A program made the translations under genes and the position numbers. Shown in pieces: positions 9,901-17,361 of a stretch of 64,000 nt of DNA (position 1 is the stretch's first letter; each line of letters opens with the position of its first letter). The DNA is taken from assembly GCA_009746045.1 (NCBI GenBank), contig RPFO01000645.1:739185-803184 (forward strand), written 5' to 3'. The notes beneath the pieces are model-generated. The model ran no database searches and was not told the origin of the DNA. It saw nothing but the letters and a program-made list of their open reading frames with translations. The stretch is from Mesostigma viride. Lineage: Eukaryota > Streptophyta > Mesostigmatophyceae > Mesostigmatales > Mesostigmataceae.

Positions 9901-11593
9901 TATCCCTGAGGGTGGCACGGATGCAGCAGACAGGAATGGCGCCGCAGTCCCTAGTGCCGTATGCACAGATGCCCTGCTGCTGCTGGTTGAGGCGTTGGAT
10001 GGCGGGCGCCACGCCGTGTCCCTCTCGCACGCACTTAGCCTGCAGCTGTTGCGGGGCCTGCTAATGCCTGATGGCGCCCCTGGCTGCGATGCTGGGCACG
10101 TGCCAGCTGGCGACACTATGCGTTCCGCCGCACCAGCACTGGCCTTGACCGCGGCTGGGGACATGAGTACGTCAGCGACTGCCCTTCGTGCTGGCTCTGG
10201 CGAGGGGGTTGAGGCGGGACCAAGTCAGCAAAACACCTGCACGCCGTTATCGCTACTGGCGCGCGTACACCACGCATTGGAGCAGTTGCTGCCCCCCACC
10301 ATGTCCCTGACCCGGTTGGATGCACCTGCTGGCGCAGCGGGTTGCATGCAGGTTGGCGGGCCCTGCACTGCGGCAGAGGAAGGTGCCAGCATCATCGGGA
10401 AGCCGCCATCTGCAGCCATGCAACCAGAGCATGGCACCGTGGCTGACCTAGCACATGCTCCCGGCGCACTTGCCCTGGCAGTTTCTGGAATCGGCGGTGG
10501 CCGCGCCCCTCTTGAGAACTTGCACTTGATGGCAGCACCACAGGAGAAGCCTGGGACTGGGGCATCCGCCGCAAGCAGTGCCCAGCAGACGCGGGGGTGG
10601 CAGCGCATCCTGGGCCATGTCCCTGGCGAGGGCACCGTGGAGGCGCTTCTGTGGCTGCTGCTGCGAGGCTGCCTGGCCCCTAAGGGGTATTGGCAGTCAG
10701 AGCGGGAGGGTAAGGAGGGGGTGCGTGCGGATGACAGGGACATGGTGTGGGGGGGTGGCCTGTGCAAGGAAGACCGCGCGCTGGTGGTTGCAGGGGACAC
10801 GAGTAATGTTGTGGCATCAGGGGAGCGGGGCATGGGCTTGAGTGGTCTGCCTACCAGTGGGCCATGTCTTGTGGTAGCAGCGCCCTCATTTGCTTCCCAT
10901 GCAACCATCTTGTGTGATCATGTGCGTGAAGCTGGCCCCGAGGGTGCAGAGTCCACGGCAGCTGGCTTGGCAGTACGACCCACGATAGCACATGATGAAA
11001 AACTGCCAGTTGCATCTCAACCGACAAGAGGCTACGATGGTAGTGCGTGGGCTTGGTTGATGAACGCTGATACTGGTATCGCAGGCACGCCGGTCGGTGC
11101 AGAGATGGGGATGATGACGGTGGGTGCAGGGGAAGTGGCAGAGGCCGCAGACTTGGGAATGGCCATGGCCGCTAGAGCAGTTGGCAATGGAGGGGATGGA
11201 GCACACCTGAGAGGGCGGGGCTTGGGCATGGACAGCACCACTGAGTCAGACCTGCCTGCTCGTGTCCCTGCACCTGCCTGGGCTGCCATCGCATGCCTGC
11301 TCCAAGAGGCCATTCTGTCCAAAGTTGTTCGGCTGGTTGTGGCGGCTCCCCAAGGTAGCTCCCAGGATTGTGCAAATCTGCCCATTGGCAGGGAGGACCA
11401 CCACCAAGGTACAAAGTACTCTGGAGCTCCTGGGCATGAAACTGGCATTAAGGGAGCCAAGGTGCCTGCTACGCCCTGCAAAACAATGTGGCCAGTGGGG
11501 CCTGTCTTGACAGCTGTGGCAGTGCAGGTGGTAAGCCCTGCGGACCGCTTGAGAGAGATTATTGGGGCTCTACAGATGTGTGGCACCTGTTAG
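995..11593 (+). CDS. BRCA2: BRCA2 homologue, single-exon, expanded BRC repeats
   Basis: BRCA2 loads RAD51 onto RPA-coated single-stranded DNA in homologous recombination and protects stalled forks in the nucleus. This 3532-codon frame has BRC-like repeats at residues about 376-1060 (key Phe or Leu at 376, 424, 471, 551, 601, 649, 697, 745, 793, 841, 889, 931, 979, 1031). An AT-hook-like KKRGRPP lies at 1153. The BRCA2 helical domain is unmistakable (WVRNHYRWIVWKL at about 1536, then LDQLKYRYEREV). OB1 starts at about 1753 (LTDGWY, then KIFVGQKLLVAGAEL, then RWDAKLGF). A Glu/Arg-rich tower-like stretch follows, then a further OB region from about 2070 (VTVWHPPDDLL; SHFVPRALLRV). Two more BRC-like repeats lie at 2814 and 2860, with a low-complexity tail after them. 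Human BRCA2 is of similar size (3418 residues); plant and algal forms are usually shorter with few BRC repeats. The start is the first ATG of the frame. Small in-frame introns cannot be excluded. No neighbour is functionally linked. Confidence 0.95.
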   Translation: MTPPPSYDSFAPVFKVVPAIAENRQEGLAWATEKVQGLRARSTWCTGEDCDNDEAISLRDAFKDLERARESQTLHLLPDSEPIRESSRPGRLLHSDDQVHREMLTFIDGIDAPAGKLMCHEAKASVSQSKEQRASEHKEDSPTKGVSRGEDVVIASVPGIEDKSTTNFSPAHARSPKLQASALLETEPSLFHDTAPFNPSCWETPVQDKSGHISFYCSTPTQKADAFTGSLDVSTEPQQGVRVPGRIAFYSPESDERAAASSQEIKAATNLVAAMWDLGDARPSGVPPGPRTLCPTDLATSRPGQVSVGVGHVTNRGGPLCVDRPAAGAASLGHRAGGSSLPTLPRSMRADPWLGGHMDMGMRPAVVEENSDMPLLQTGTGVAVPISDQAQRQAKSRLNEGKGGAGWRDLGDAFGDNGAGGSLFQTGAGVEVPISVKALREAESRFNGGDWGGDKARPADSMEGNWDMHSFETGTGVTVPVLGQVQGRATSQPREWQPRDGHTAVQQGSPLPRKAMAPPQQSAMLFPMKGQPTGLSPAPSGSSKAAGSSLFITAGGAPVEISAQSLNIARAKFEYDDNSAAEHVQAGVRKTVVGHGGPSSFQTGADVQVPFSDKALRAAESRLNAGKAGGDWGGGGDAFSDNGGGGSLFQTGAGVAVPLSDKALRAAKSQLNAGKDGGAWGVGVDAFGDNGGGGSLFQTGAGVAVPISDKALKQAKSRLNAGKDGRDWDVGGDAFGEYGVGGSLFQTGAGVAVPISDKALRAAESRLNAGKGGRDWGGGVDAFGDNGGGGSLFQTGAGVAVPISDKALRAAESRLNAGKGGGDWGGGGDAFGDNGGGGSLFQTGAGEAVPISDKALRAAKSRLNAGKAGGDWGIGGDAFGENGGGGSLFQTGAGVVVPISDKALRAAESRLNAGKGGGDAFGDNGGGGSLFQTGAGVAVPISDKALRQAESRLNAGKGGRDWGGGGDAFDDNGGGGSLFQTGAGVEVPISDKALRAAESRLSGGHGGSYQAAGGAAHGVDVPETVWQDCLFQTGAGTALGNSDSLLQPAASIRGGDGPRTRGQGNTGRSRAGRVTAVTDSSPMALAGAASAGCLGTATAMDCMPVANSSNQPPSEVAARMDKGNAVMSHPHVTTTLFRGDSPGNSLATAHGGKKRGRPPCETPEPARRKSFNAPRPTNPYGLLAPPSAESLASSSPGRSKTRPRSFGSTGDALPPFPPLVSPLAPGKGCTSTHGLHQLYKDVPNRRPLSSFFATFARPGLDAVACASNVSPTQNPGGLDGAQGGDDPGKRAHSLKSDPALISTRSHAEGSDAMVQPGVHAADAPAMAGQTTQVAQPEDEDCAGAAMASPGRETSNLVPTLALELDNSSTQEVIMAVDDTTTAATVSKQPLHDRSTAQVAAATTTLGGDGCVAPASVALPARPPSAAEKWLALRTLHMNPDVSAEFTFLEKVTGGALGPDGTGDGPGTDFAGGQHHATTAPVSTAGVSPAIATAAVSASKGKVASSNAGSITVGVEELRARLIAAGAQAAFCPEPWVRNHYRWIVWKLASYERQATLAHRNAGKPGALARSDAGKSGGHVPSFVPPPVGQLIPPGSQYDYRWLTPARVLDQLKYRYEREVNRGSRPALRKVTEKDAPAGAAMVLAVAEIVQYAHEGGTTDDAIGGRGEWAASSSKHGGNNMALVARQGPLASRDGGGGQCEVEDGDDDDKDKEARKDGGRGDGTAGAPAEAAAGSRAAPTPTMAAKPQPAVITLTDGWYCLNAVLDEPLGRYLRQGKIFVGQKLLVAGAELLGGSQGLPPLEAFRSVSLSLHANGVRRARWDAKLGFCRRNHVLVALNAVKPKGGAVPATVVTVSRIYPLLYKETLPSGERITRGEKAEDAAQRRHQAVRDRVLEQVQAELMFSGGWGQDEGAMGGPRGGNRGRAGGYMRPEQRERERGFQLCRGVMADPSGAPEGMSAEEHALVARFMPLYQRQVEEAHGTALEEAMRAAGVALEREVVRVLTLRVSAVTGARQVRPVAMAQAAGPGHGAHPPGADTERGIATPMQGEGHGFGEEAEEDDVGQVAAREALVTVWHPPDDLLGVLREGHVFQVTGLKATGGAGPCPLAVTCGGLRDDDGGDTGISNAPPPLAMVALKSSRWTHVVDPARSGLVSHFVPRALLRVCDLRGLRSGVEFDAVLHVARVCTPMDVGGRMEQWIFVVDDSCDGGGMPDDSDGAASPRPLVDRAGAVRPGNSSSAAGMATGHDNAGLTGSAVSAVAAVAARSDIVSDDRHVAGMGGAMVALEDFDEDVPAWPLDGVAHAALVREERFNGVDLLAVRVSASHDAFVAVESSAQGCVGAFLNLVLRDYDARMRLWRADMTETSTFSTTVPATTASRRLQPSAAGGGRRQSCPGVPGGTRLRSPSALPPASASRNVAKSPAPKSPLPPSSALKATRTLQAVLASPAPALLAPATPVEDFRAMQAEAMLSLQQWVAANAEEVAGLCRRVDAVLRGEVPPSPPRPMARDRSPLPPSDAAKWGMGVADASVLARPSSAIVLANKAKRGPVRRSHDQRAVPAPNQQPGPQHPPRSPPACPQGRLPFDAHPTRALGMPASSMLPMPSAAPTLAPQPLVSALGETLVSARFDIVKTSSSKHVQLQADGLQLDGEVLLLAPAAPFLGAVWSVRTGQGGEGGAAKANVAAPMDVDGASGDGAGGNNYACTPRFAALGAGAWLLAMGKADQGDQGVLCQTGEQGAEMAAKDGAGANEGGAFPAGDMAAAFNPAAGHDDDGGVSEPMAKKAKHCDISAWGGVDDAGRKHGGTEGMASSQGGFFFQTAAGEKLEISDQAWRQAEAVMGHTTTDKGGDGKRGVGGEDDIFFLQTAAGAPVASSDQAWQETEFILKGLEAERGGNADRGAVIQPAPTSPSPSALSGFHLEMTLALPTPAAADAPTAVVERDESVPVGHNMGIHHTGVRAGSLPSAGTHRGQVIPEGGTDAADRNGAAVPSAVCTDALLLLVEALDGGRHAVSLSHALSLQLLRGLLMPDGAPGCDAGHVPAGDTMRSAAPALALTAAGDMSTSATALRAGSGEGVEAGPSQQNTCTPLSLLARVHHALEQLLPPTMSLTRLDAPAGAAGCMQVGGPCTAAEEGASIIGKPPSAAMQPEHGTVADLAHAPGALALAVSGIGGGRAPLENLHLMAAPQEKPGTGASAASSAQQTRGWQRILGHVPGEGTVEALLWLLLRGCLAPKGYWQSEREGKEGVRADDRDMVWGGGLCKEDRALVVAGDTSNVVASGERGMGLSGLPTSGPCLVVAAPSFASHATILCDHVREAGPEGAESTAAGLAVRPTIAHDEKLPVASQPTRGYDGSAWAWLMNADTGIAGTPVGAEMGMMTVGAGEVAEAADLGMAMAARAVGNGGDGAHLRGRGLGMDSTTESDLPARVPAPAWAAIACLLQEAILSKVVRLVVAAPQGSSQDCANLPIGREDHHQGTKYSGAPGHETGIKGAKVPATPCKTMWPVGPVLTAVAVQVVSPADRLREIIGALQMCGTC
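2787..4010 (+). repeat. 144-bp tandem array encoding nine BRC-like repeats
   Basis: Nine near-identical units, each with the frame FQTGA followed by a VPISDKALRAAESRLN-type helix and a Gly-rich linker. The conserved Phe codons fall at 2795, 2939, 3083, 3227, 3371, 3515, 3659, 3785 and 3929. Spacing is exactly 144 bp (48 residues) except for one 126-bp step between 3659 and 3785, where six residues of the linker are missing. The high identity indicates recent homogenisation by unequal exchange or conversion. The array sits inside the BRCA2 coding region and keeps frame. Confidence 0.95.
5540..8080 (+). other. BRCA2 DNA-binding domain (helical domain, OB folds, tower-like region)
   Basis: The helical domain spans about 5540-5945 and is the best-conserved block (PWVRNHYRWIVWKL, RVLDQLKYRYEREVNRGSR, VLAVAEIV). 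OB1 spans about 6240-6590. Residues from about 1870 to 2020 (6600-7060) are rich in Glu, Arg, Gln and Ala and probably form the helices of the tower inserted in OB2. The later block at about 7200-8080 contains the distal OB folds. An acidic and Gly-rich insertion (about 5970-6230) separates the helical domain from OB1. DSS1 would be expected to bind this region. Confidence 0.85.
9422..9655 (+). other. Two BRC-like repeats C-terminal to the BRCA2 DNA-binding domain
   Basis: Residues about 2812-2838 (FFFQTAAGEKLEISDQAW) and 2858-2890 (FFLQTAAGAPVASSDQAW) match the BRC pattern F-x-T-A-x-G, then I/V-S, then an amphipathic helix. Both keep the canonical alanine of the FxTA RAD51-pocket motif, although the second has Leu in place of Phe. 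In described BRCA2 proteins the BRC repeats lie N-terminal to the DNA-binding domain, so the position is unusual. Confidence 0.75.
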
Positions 11594-12077
11594 TGCCTAG
11601 GCTGTATACAGAAAACACCATATGAAACTGGCACCGGCAACAAATCTTTTTCTAGAATCTTTTTCGGACAGCCGCTTGTATAAATGCGCCGCTATTAGTG
11701 CGGCATGGTGTTATTTGAGCCAACGACTCGTTCTAATGGCTACGCCGGTGGCACAACAGGGACAACACGTACTTAGCATTCAGCCTTCCACCAGTTTGGC
11801 CCTTGTGTGTGTGTTCTCATTATACATGTGCCAATGATCAATGCATGCCCGATGTCACGTGTTATGGTTTGATGTCCATGGGCATGTCCAAAGCAATCAT
11901 CTTAATCTAACGTACGGTGAGGATGATTCCTTGTCTAAGTGGCAAGAGAGCTGTGGCCGCAGCAGACGTGCCCACAAACTCTGAAAGTTTCTTACCATGA
12001 CTGCTACAAATGATCAACCGCGTTGGCATGCGACCATAATCCATTAATTAAGAACATAACTCCGTTGAGGACATGGG
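11594..12077. other. 3' flank of BRCA2
   Basis: No gene is visible. This stretch should hold the BRCA2 3' UTR and terminator. I see no unambiguous polyadenylation signal. From about 12040 a minus-strand retroelement 3' end begins, with the hairpin core and TAAT-type tail described elsewhere. Confidence 0.4.
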
Positions 12078-12240
12078 GAGCCACGCGCCACGAGGTAGCC
12101 ATGGCTGACGGCGGAGCTCATTAATTTCACGTTTGGGCACCAAAGTCGGCCGTGAATATCACTATCGCTTCGTCTTTCTATGAGGCACACGCTGATATAT
12201 TTTTCCGAAACTAAAACGCAATCATCGATGAGCAGGTGGC
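12078..12240 (+). repeat. About 165-bp direct repeat, copy 1
   Basis: This segment and 12928-13095 share most of their bases. Landmarks are GCCACGAGGTAGCCATGGCT near the start, then GGCGGAGCTCAT, GCCGTGAATATCAC and GTCTTTCTA. Copy 1 abuts the decayed reverse transcriptase fragment at 12241. Copy 2 precedes a decayed ORF1. It is probably part of a retroelement 5' region, but its exact origin is not certain. Confidence 0.7.
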
Positions 12241-12550
12241 AACCCTGCCCATCGTACTAGTCAAGCACGGTGATGTCGGGGCGGTGGTTGGGTGAGTAGA
12301 GGGCGGCCCCATCCGCGTCCTCGCACTTGATGCATGGCGGAGTGGGGAAAGACCAACCGAACCATGGCACACACCGGCTCGGAGGAGAGCGGTATGGATC
12401 GAGATAGAGGAACCAGTTCTGGTTCTGCTGGCCACCCTTGCGCGCAATGTATAGCATGTGTCCCCGTAGTATCGAGAGCAAGCCTGCAGCTGCCGCAGGA
12501 CGCACCCGCCGTGATGAGAGGTTGCGGGGCAAATGTATGTTTAGGCATCA
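12241..12550 (-). pseudogene. Decayed RLE-type retrotransposon fragment (zinc knuckle and endonuclease region)
   Basis: On the minus strand, pieces in different frames match the C-terminal part of the reverse transcriptase at 23415-25211. They include FAPQPL, CGSC then THAIHC (zinc knuckle), a VFPHS block and a SPNHRPDI-like endonuclease block. Frame changes break the sequence, so it is a dead fragment. It lacks the RT core and everything after the RPD block. Confidence 0.75.
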
Positions 12551-12639
12551 GCTTATAATATTAATTTGTATCACTGGCCTACTACGTATTGAGCACTGTA
12601 ACCTGCCCACGGTTGCGTCCGCACCATCATTGATGATCT

Positions 12640-12830
12640 GCGGAGACCAGTTGGAGAGAGCACTCTGAGGCCTGGCTGGCCGGCGGCCACTTGCCACTAA
12701 TTGGTGCAATGATATCGACAAGCTAGGGCGCCCTTACCTCCTCCTTGTGTATAGCTAGGGCCGAAGGTTCCTTGATATTTTTGGTACCCATGTACGTGAC
12801 GCAGTGCCTACGTGATAATCAAGTAGTCGA
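12640..12830 (+). repeat. Interspersed repeat, copy A (also at 17010-17180)
   Basis: Shared landmarks with 17010-17180 in the same orientation are GAGAGC-CTCTG-GGCC, GGGCGCCCT, TTGTGTATA, GAAGGTTCCTT and CATGACGCAGT. No coding potential was recognised. It is probably untranslated retroelement sequence. Confidence 0.6.
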
Positions 12831-12927
12831 TCCTCGATGGATATAGTTGTAGTAGTATGATCATACTGCTATAGTATAGTGCTCACCACTATAGCATTAC
12901 CTGCCATCCAGTAAGCTATCTAGGTCC

Positions 12928-13095
12928 TTGAGCCACGCGAGCCACGAGGTAGCCATGGCTAACGGCGGAGCTCATAACTTTCACGTTGGAGCACCGATTT
13001 TAGCCGTGAATATCACAATCGATGCGTCTTTCTACGACGCACATCATGCTGATATAATTTTCCGAAGCTATTACGCAATATATGACGAGCAAACG
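12928..13095 (+). repeat. About 165-bp direct repeat, copy 2
   Basis: Second copy of the 12078-12240 segment, with scattered substitutions and short indels. It lies directly 5' of a decayed ORF1-like region on the same strand, so it may be that element's 5' UTR. An open frame starting at 12928 has no recognisable protein similarity and is not called as a gene. Confidence 0.7.
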
Positions 13096-13379
13096 CTCCT
13101 CGACGCAACGCGCGTATCGCAAACCCATCGCCATGCAGCAAACCCATCACCAAGCACCTCACCAGAGCCCAAGAAACCCTGCCACAATCACAAATGGAGC
13201 CATTTCCACCCACTTGCCACGAATTCCTCTTTCCTGCACTGGCTGGCCCTGACGACTTCAGGGACTAATGCGCCGAACTAGTCCTGTTCTTATTAGCACA
13301 GCTAGAACGCAAGCTCTTTAATCGGGCCCGGTGGGCCCTGATCTCCGACGAGTAACGAGTACCTGGAGAGGTTCCTCGC

Positions 13380-14530
13380 CCGGCTGAGAGTGCAGCCATT
13401 GTGGCCTCGCTATCCTGTGCAGCTACTTCCAGGCTCGATCCAGCTCACTGATTCAGACGCCCTCACCGCTAAGCTTCTCACCCCAGCCCAGCAGCCTGCG
13501 CAGCCGGCCGGCATGCAGCCACATCGGCTCCCTACCTCTGCAAGGATGACATCCGAGCACTCACCAGTGCTGGAGGAGCACGTGACCGGCTGCATGGCCG
13601 TTGGCCGAGAAGCTGACCGGCCTCGCTGAACACAGCGCTCAACACAGTGGAGGCCCGGGTCTCCAATGTGGAAACCAAGGTCGTCCACAATTAAGCTCCA
13701 AACTCAGTTCACGGCGCTGCACACCATGCACGGCGCAGGCATCTGAGACGCACGCTGCACTTGCTTGTCTCTCGCCTAAACCATGCAGGTGGAGGGCAAG
13801 TGCGGCGCGCCGCCTCACACAGCAGACTGCTCATTCGTGAAGAATTGCTTGAAGCCATCACCGCCCACATCGAGGCCCTGGCCATGCACACAGGTCGATC
13901 CCAAAGATAGCGGAGCAGACGGCGCCACGTCATCGCATCCCAGCCACCCCGGCAGAGTGCTGGCGACCTCCCGCCGCTCTCCTTATAATGCGGACCTGCT
14001 GCGGACAGCGACCGCCTCAACCATGCACTGACGCCATCGCTACGAGCTTGTAGACCTTCACCAGGCACAACAACGGGAGGCTATGCACCGACCGCGCTCG
14101 CTGCGACTGCCCGCGGGTGGTGCTCAGCGTTGCTTCCCCCAGAAGCCAGGTGAGACGTCAACCACTGACCCTTGACGACGAGCTCAATGGGACCAGCTCC
14201 TTACCCTCATGGGCCTCAGTGGCCGGTAGGTGAGGTAGCACTGCGTGGGTGCCATGCACCGCCTTCCCCACTCGATCACGGGACAAGGCGGCGGCTCCCC
14301 CACCAGTCCTGCTCACAGGTCTTCCCCTCCCCTGCACAATTAAGCAGCGGTTCCTTAATTTCTCGTCGCAAGCGGTTGCACGACCTCGATCACCTGGACG
14401 CTGGACGACGTGCCGGCCCCCCGCTCAGACAGCAGCAGCGACGCGACCTGTGGCCGGAATACCTCCACCACAAGCAGGATCCCCAGAAGCCCAAGGTGAA
14501 CTGGAGGGGCGGGGACCTGACATGATCAAC
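13380..14530 (+). pseudogene. Decayed non-LTR ORF1 (L1-ORF1p-like) copy
   Basis: Pieces in several frames resemble the ORF1 at 18588-19256. A heptad-like LNTVEARVSNVETKVVHN block lies near 13636-13690. The C-terminal block SRRKRL, then LRQQQRRDLWPEYL, then VNWRGGDL lies near 14360-14520. It parallels RRRKRL, LAQQQRRRELWPTY and VYWKGAAI in the intact copy. Internal stops and frameshifts make it a pseudogene. It is followed by a 3' UTR and a hairpin plus TAAT/TAAG tail on the same strand. It appears to be a different, more diverged subfamily than the palindrome copies. Confidence 0.6.
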
Positions 14531-15027
14531 CACAAGATGTGGACGCCCCCTGCAGGCTAGAATTAATAGACCTTGTAATCATTGGTAGTCACTGCCGCCA
14601 TGGCAGCCATGCCTAGAATGTTTGCCTATAGCTGTGCCACCATATGTACCTAGTCACGTGCACCGCTATAACACATGGTACACAACCAACCGTAGCCTTA
14701 GCTTAGCCCTTGTACAGCCATGCTACGTTCTGGCTATGATGATCAGATTACTTGCTCCGTGTTATGATATGCTCACATGGGTCTTATATATTGCACCCAC
14801 AGAACTTGCCGGATCGTCTACCGTGTCCGATTGCAGCTGTGCCGGCATGCCTCTGGCATGAACTGAGAAAGGGGGTCTCTGCCCTTTCTTCCTGTTGTGC
14901 ACATACAGGGATTAAAAGCACTTCGGTGCTCCGTGACTCCCCAACGGGAGCACGAGTTTAGTTAATTAAGTAATTAATTAATTAATCAAGTAAGTAAGTA
15001 AGTAAGTAAGTAAGTAACTAAGTACTT
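14531..15027 (+). mobile_element. Retroelement 3' UTR, terminal hairpin and TAAT/TAAG tail
   Basis: Sequence downstream of the decayed ORF1 ends in GACTCCCCAACGGGAGCACG (about 14934-14953), which can form a CTCCC/GGGAG stem with a four-base CAAC loop. It then runs into a tail of TTAA/TAAT units and about seven TAAG units up to about 15026. The same terminus occurs at 16409-16470, and related ones occur elsewhere in the window. This is typical of non-LTR elements that end in short tandem repeats rather than poly(A). Confidence 0.65.
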
Positions 15028-15860
15028 GCGTGTCATGCGCAAAGGCATGCCACGGAGTACCGATGCTAATCTCCTTAGAAAAAAAATTATTACACAAATT
15101 ATTTTTTCATTAATCGAGAGTCATGTATATGTGTACACGGGGTACAAACGCTTTGGGCAGGTGCTGTCCTCGGTCAGGAATTAACCTTCGATCCGAGACC
15201 GGCAGCCTGCCATAGGGACCACAACCTTATAGCTCGATAGACATGATTCCTTGACTTTAATTGATGCCCAGGCCACTGGCTCAATTGTTCACTGGGAGAT
15301 CGGCTAGCAGCAGCTATACCAAGCGAAATTCCTAAATTTATAAATAATAGTGTACGCCACGACCAGTGGTCGGCCCGCGCCGGCCTGACTTAATTGAGCA
15401 TCCGTCACAAGCTATTCCAGCCGGTGAGCCGGCCCGCGAAGCCCCACGTGTACTGACAGGGCGGGGACCTTGATTATATTGCAACAACTAACTCCATGTG
15501 AAAGCTACCGGCCAGGCTCCCGGCCCCGCGGGATACTAGAGCAAGCTAGTTGTCTAGATGGGCATGGGATCGATAGCGCGGCCTATAGGCAATTAGGCAT
15601 AATAGCAAGTGTTTTGGAAAAAGATGATGGACAAGGCCAAGTGGGCTCAGGTCAGTATATAATAGAGGACAACGACCCGGCCCGCGGCCCTCCAGTGCAT
15701 GGGGAAGCGCCCGTGTGTCTGCAAACGCGGCCAGCATGCTAGGCAAGTCCACTATAGTAGGGTCCAGGGCATGTGCAATATAGATATAGAGTCGACTAGG
15801 ATTGTTTTGTACCTCTAGTAGTAGATAGAATCTAGACCGGTAGGATTCGGCGTGTAGTAT
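15028..15860. other. Repeat-derived intergenic sequence
   Basis: No gene was recognised. Short open frames have no motif or homology I can name. GC-rich islets with GGCC/CCGG clusters near 15370-15540 alternate with AT-rich stretches, consistent with old transposon sequence. Confidence 0.4.
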
Positions 15861-15861
15861 A

Positions 15862-16341
15862 CCCATCCATCCATCCATCCATCCATCCATCCATCCATCC
15901 ATCCATCCATCCATCCATCCATCCATCCATCCATCCATCCATCCATCCATCCATCCATCCATCCATGCATCCTTCCATCCATCCATCCATCCATCCATCG
16001 ATCCATCCATCCATCTGGACATCCATATCCATCCATCCATCCATCCATCCATCCATCCATCCATCCATCCATCCATCCATCCATCCATCCATCCATCCAT
16101 CCATCCATCCATCCATCCATCCATCCATCCATCCATCCATCCATCCATCCATCCATCCATCCATCCATCCATCCATCCATCCATCCATCCATCCATCCAT
16201 CCATCCATCCATCCATCCATCCATCCATCCATCCATCCATCCATCCATCCATCCATCCATCCATCCATCCATCCATCCATCCATCCATCCATGCATCCAT
16301 CCATCCATCCATCCATCCATCCATCCATCCATCCATCCATA
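15862..16341. repeat. (CATC)n tetranucleotide array
   Basis: About 480 bp of CATC/CCAT units with a few interruptions near 15965-16030 (CATGCATCCTTCC, ATCGATCC, CATCTGGACATCCATATCC) and near 16293. It is open in several frames on both strands (MDGW or HPSI peptides), which is a consequence of the repeat and not evidence for a gene. Confidence 0.98.
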
Positions 16342-16407
16342 TTCATGCATGAGAGTAAATGCTCCGTGGTCATTGATCAAACCCAGATAATTGGTCTCGT
16401 GCATGCC

Positions 16408-16480
16408 CGTGAACCCCCAACGGGAGCACGAGTTTAAATAATTAAAATTAATGAATTAATGAATGATTAACTAATAGCAA
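16408..16480 (+). mobile_element. Retroelement 3' terminus (hairpin plus TAAT-type tail)
   Basis: AACCCCCAACGGGAGCACGA followed by GTTTAAATAATTAAAATTAATGAATTAATG. It is the same terminus as at 14934-14970, on the same strand. The CATC array lies immediately upstream, so the element body is either replaced by it or very short. Confidence 0.55.
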
Positions 16481-16789
16481 GCGTTGGCATAATAATGAAG
16501 CATATTAGCTCAGCATTTATTAATTGATTAATTAATTAATAGACACGTGACTGCGTCACGTGAGCATAAGTCCTCAGTGGGAGGGGAACATGGGATGGAA
16601 TGGATGGTATAAGCTATATCTAGGTCCTAGTTACAGGGGTGTGGGCACCGCGGCCCGAATCGCTATGAATGCCATAATTGGTCACACGCTCAGCATAGTC
16701 ACTTAGATCTAGCTGTTTAGATAATTGGCATGTATATGCCGGTGACATCTGGCATTCCATGGCTTGTGCAAATTTGCGCGGCTGCATGC

Positions 16790-16922
16790 ATCTACCTTAT
16801 TATTATACAGCCGGTGAGGTGGGCTCAAGACGTTGGCTAAGGCGCAAGCAATGCAGTTAATTAACTGCATTGCTGTATAATAATAAGGTAGATATTGCCG
16901 GCTGTATAATAATAAGGTAGAT
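16790..16922. repeat. Hairpin-forming inverted repeat, MITE-like
   Basis: The 25 bases at 16790-16814 are the exact reverse complement of 16898-16922. A further copy of about 22 bases of the same arm lies at 16872-16893. Between the arms, 16848-16873 is a perfect 26-bp palindrome centred on TTAATTAA. The structure can fold as nested hairpins and resembles a small foldback or MITE element. No target duplication was identified. Confidence 0.8.
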
Positions 16923-17009
16923 ACGTCAGCCTAGCTACTTAATAAGTACTTATGCATGGTACAGCATGCATGGTTGTATTGCGCCCACAATGTTGCCCGC
17001 CCCGGCACC

Positions 17010-17180
17010 CTTCTGTGGATCGAGAGAGCGCTCTGTGGCCTATTATAGCTGCAGTGAGAGAAGGTATAGTAGGGCGCCCTCGGACCTAGCTCCTTCTCAT
17101 TGTGTATAATAGGGGTTGAAGGTTCCTTTACTCTCTGTATTGGCACCCACGTGCATGACGCAGTCGACGTCACGTACGTG
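17010..17180 (+). repeat. Interspersed repeat, copy B (also at 12640-12830)
   Basis: Same landmarks and orientation as copy A, ending at CATGACGCAGTCGACG. It lies upstream of the palindromic ORF1 pair. No gene was recognised between 16480 and 17360. Confidence 0.6.
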
Positions 17181-17361
17181 CTAATTAGTTATATAGTGTA
17201 CAGATCGATCACAATGTAGTGGCCCCGACAGCACGTCGCAAATTACCAAAGACGGGATGTATATAAGGATCAGACCCGTACTTCAATCAGGATCGTCAAT
17301 ATATGATTGACTCCGATCAATAGCTGACCCGTGTGCCCATTAATTTGCATGCATGGCATGC

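Noticed and set aside
12928-13281. 117-codon ORF beginning in the 165-bp repeat
   Set aside because: Its first half is shared with a repeat copy in which the frame is broken, and no family is recognisable. It is treated as repeat sequence.
15546-16404. Open frames of MDGW or HPSI repeats
   Set aside because: They are translations of the CATC microsatellite in all frames, with no unique protein sequence.
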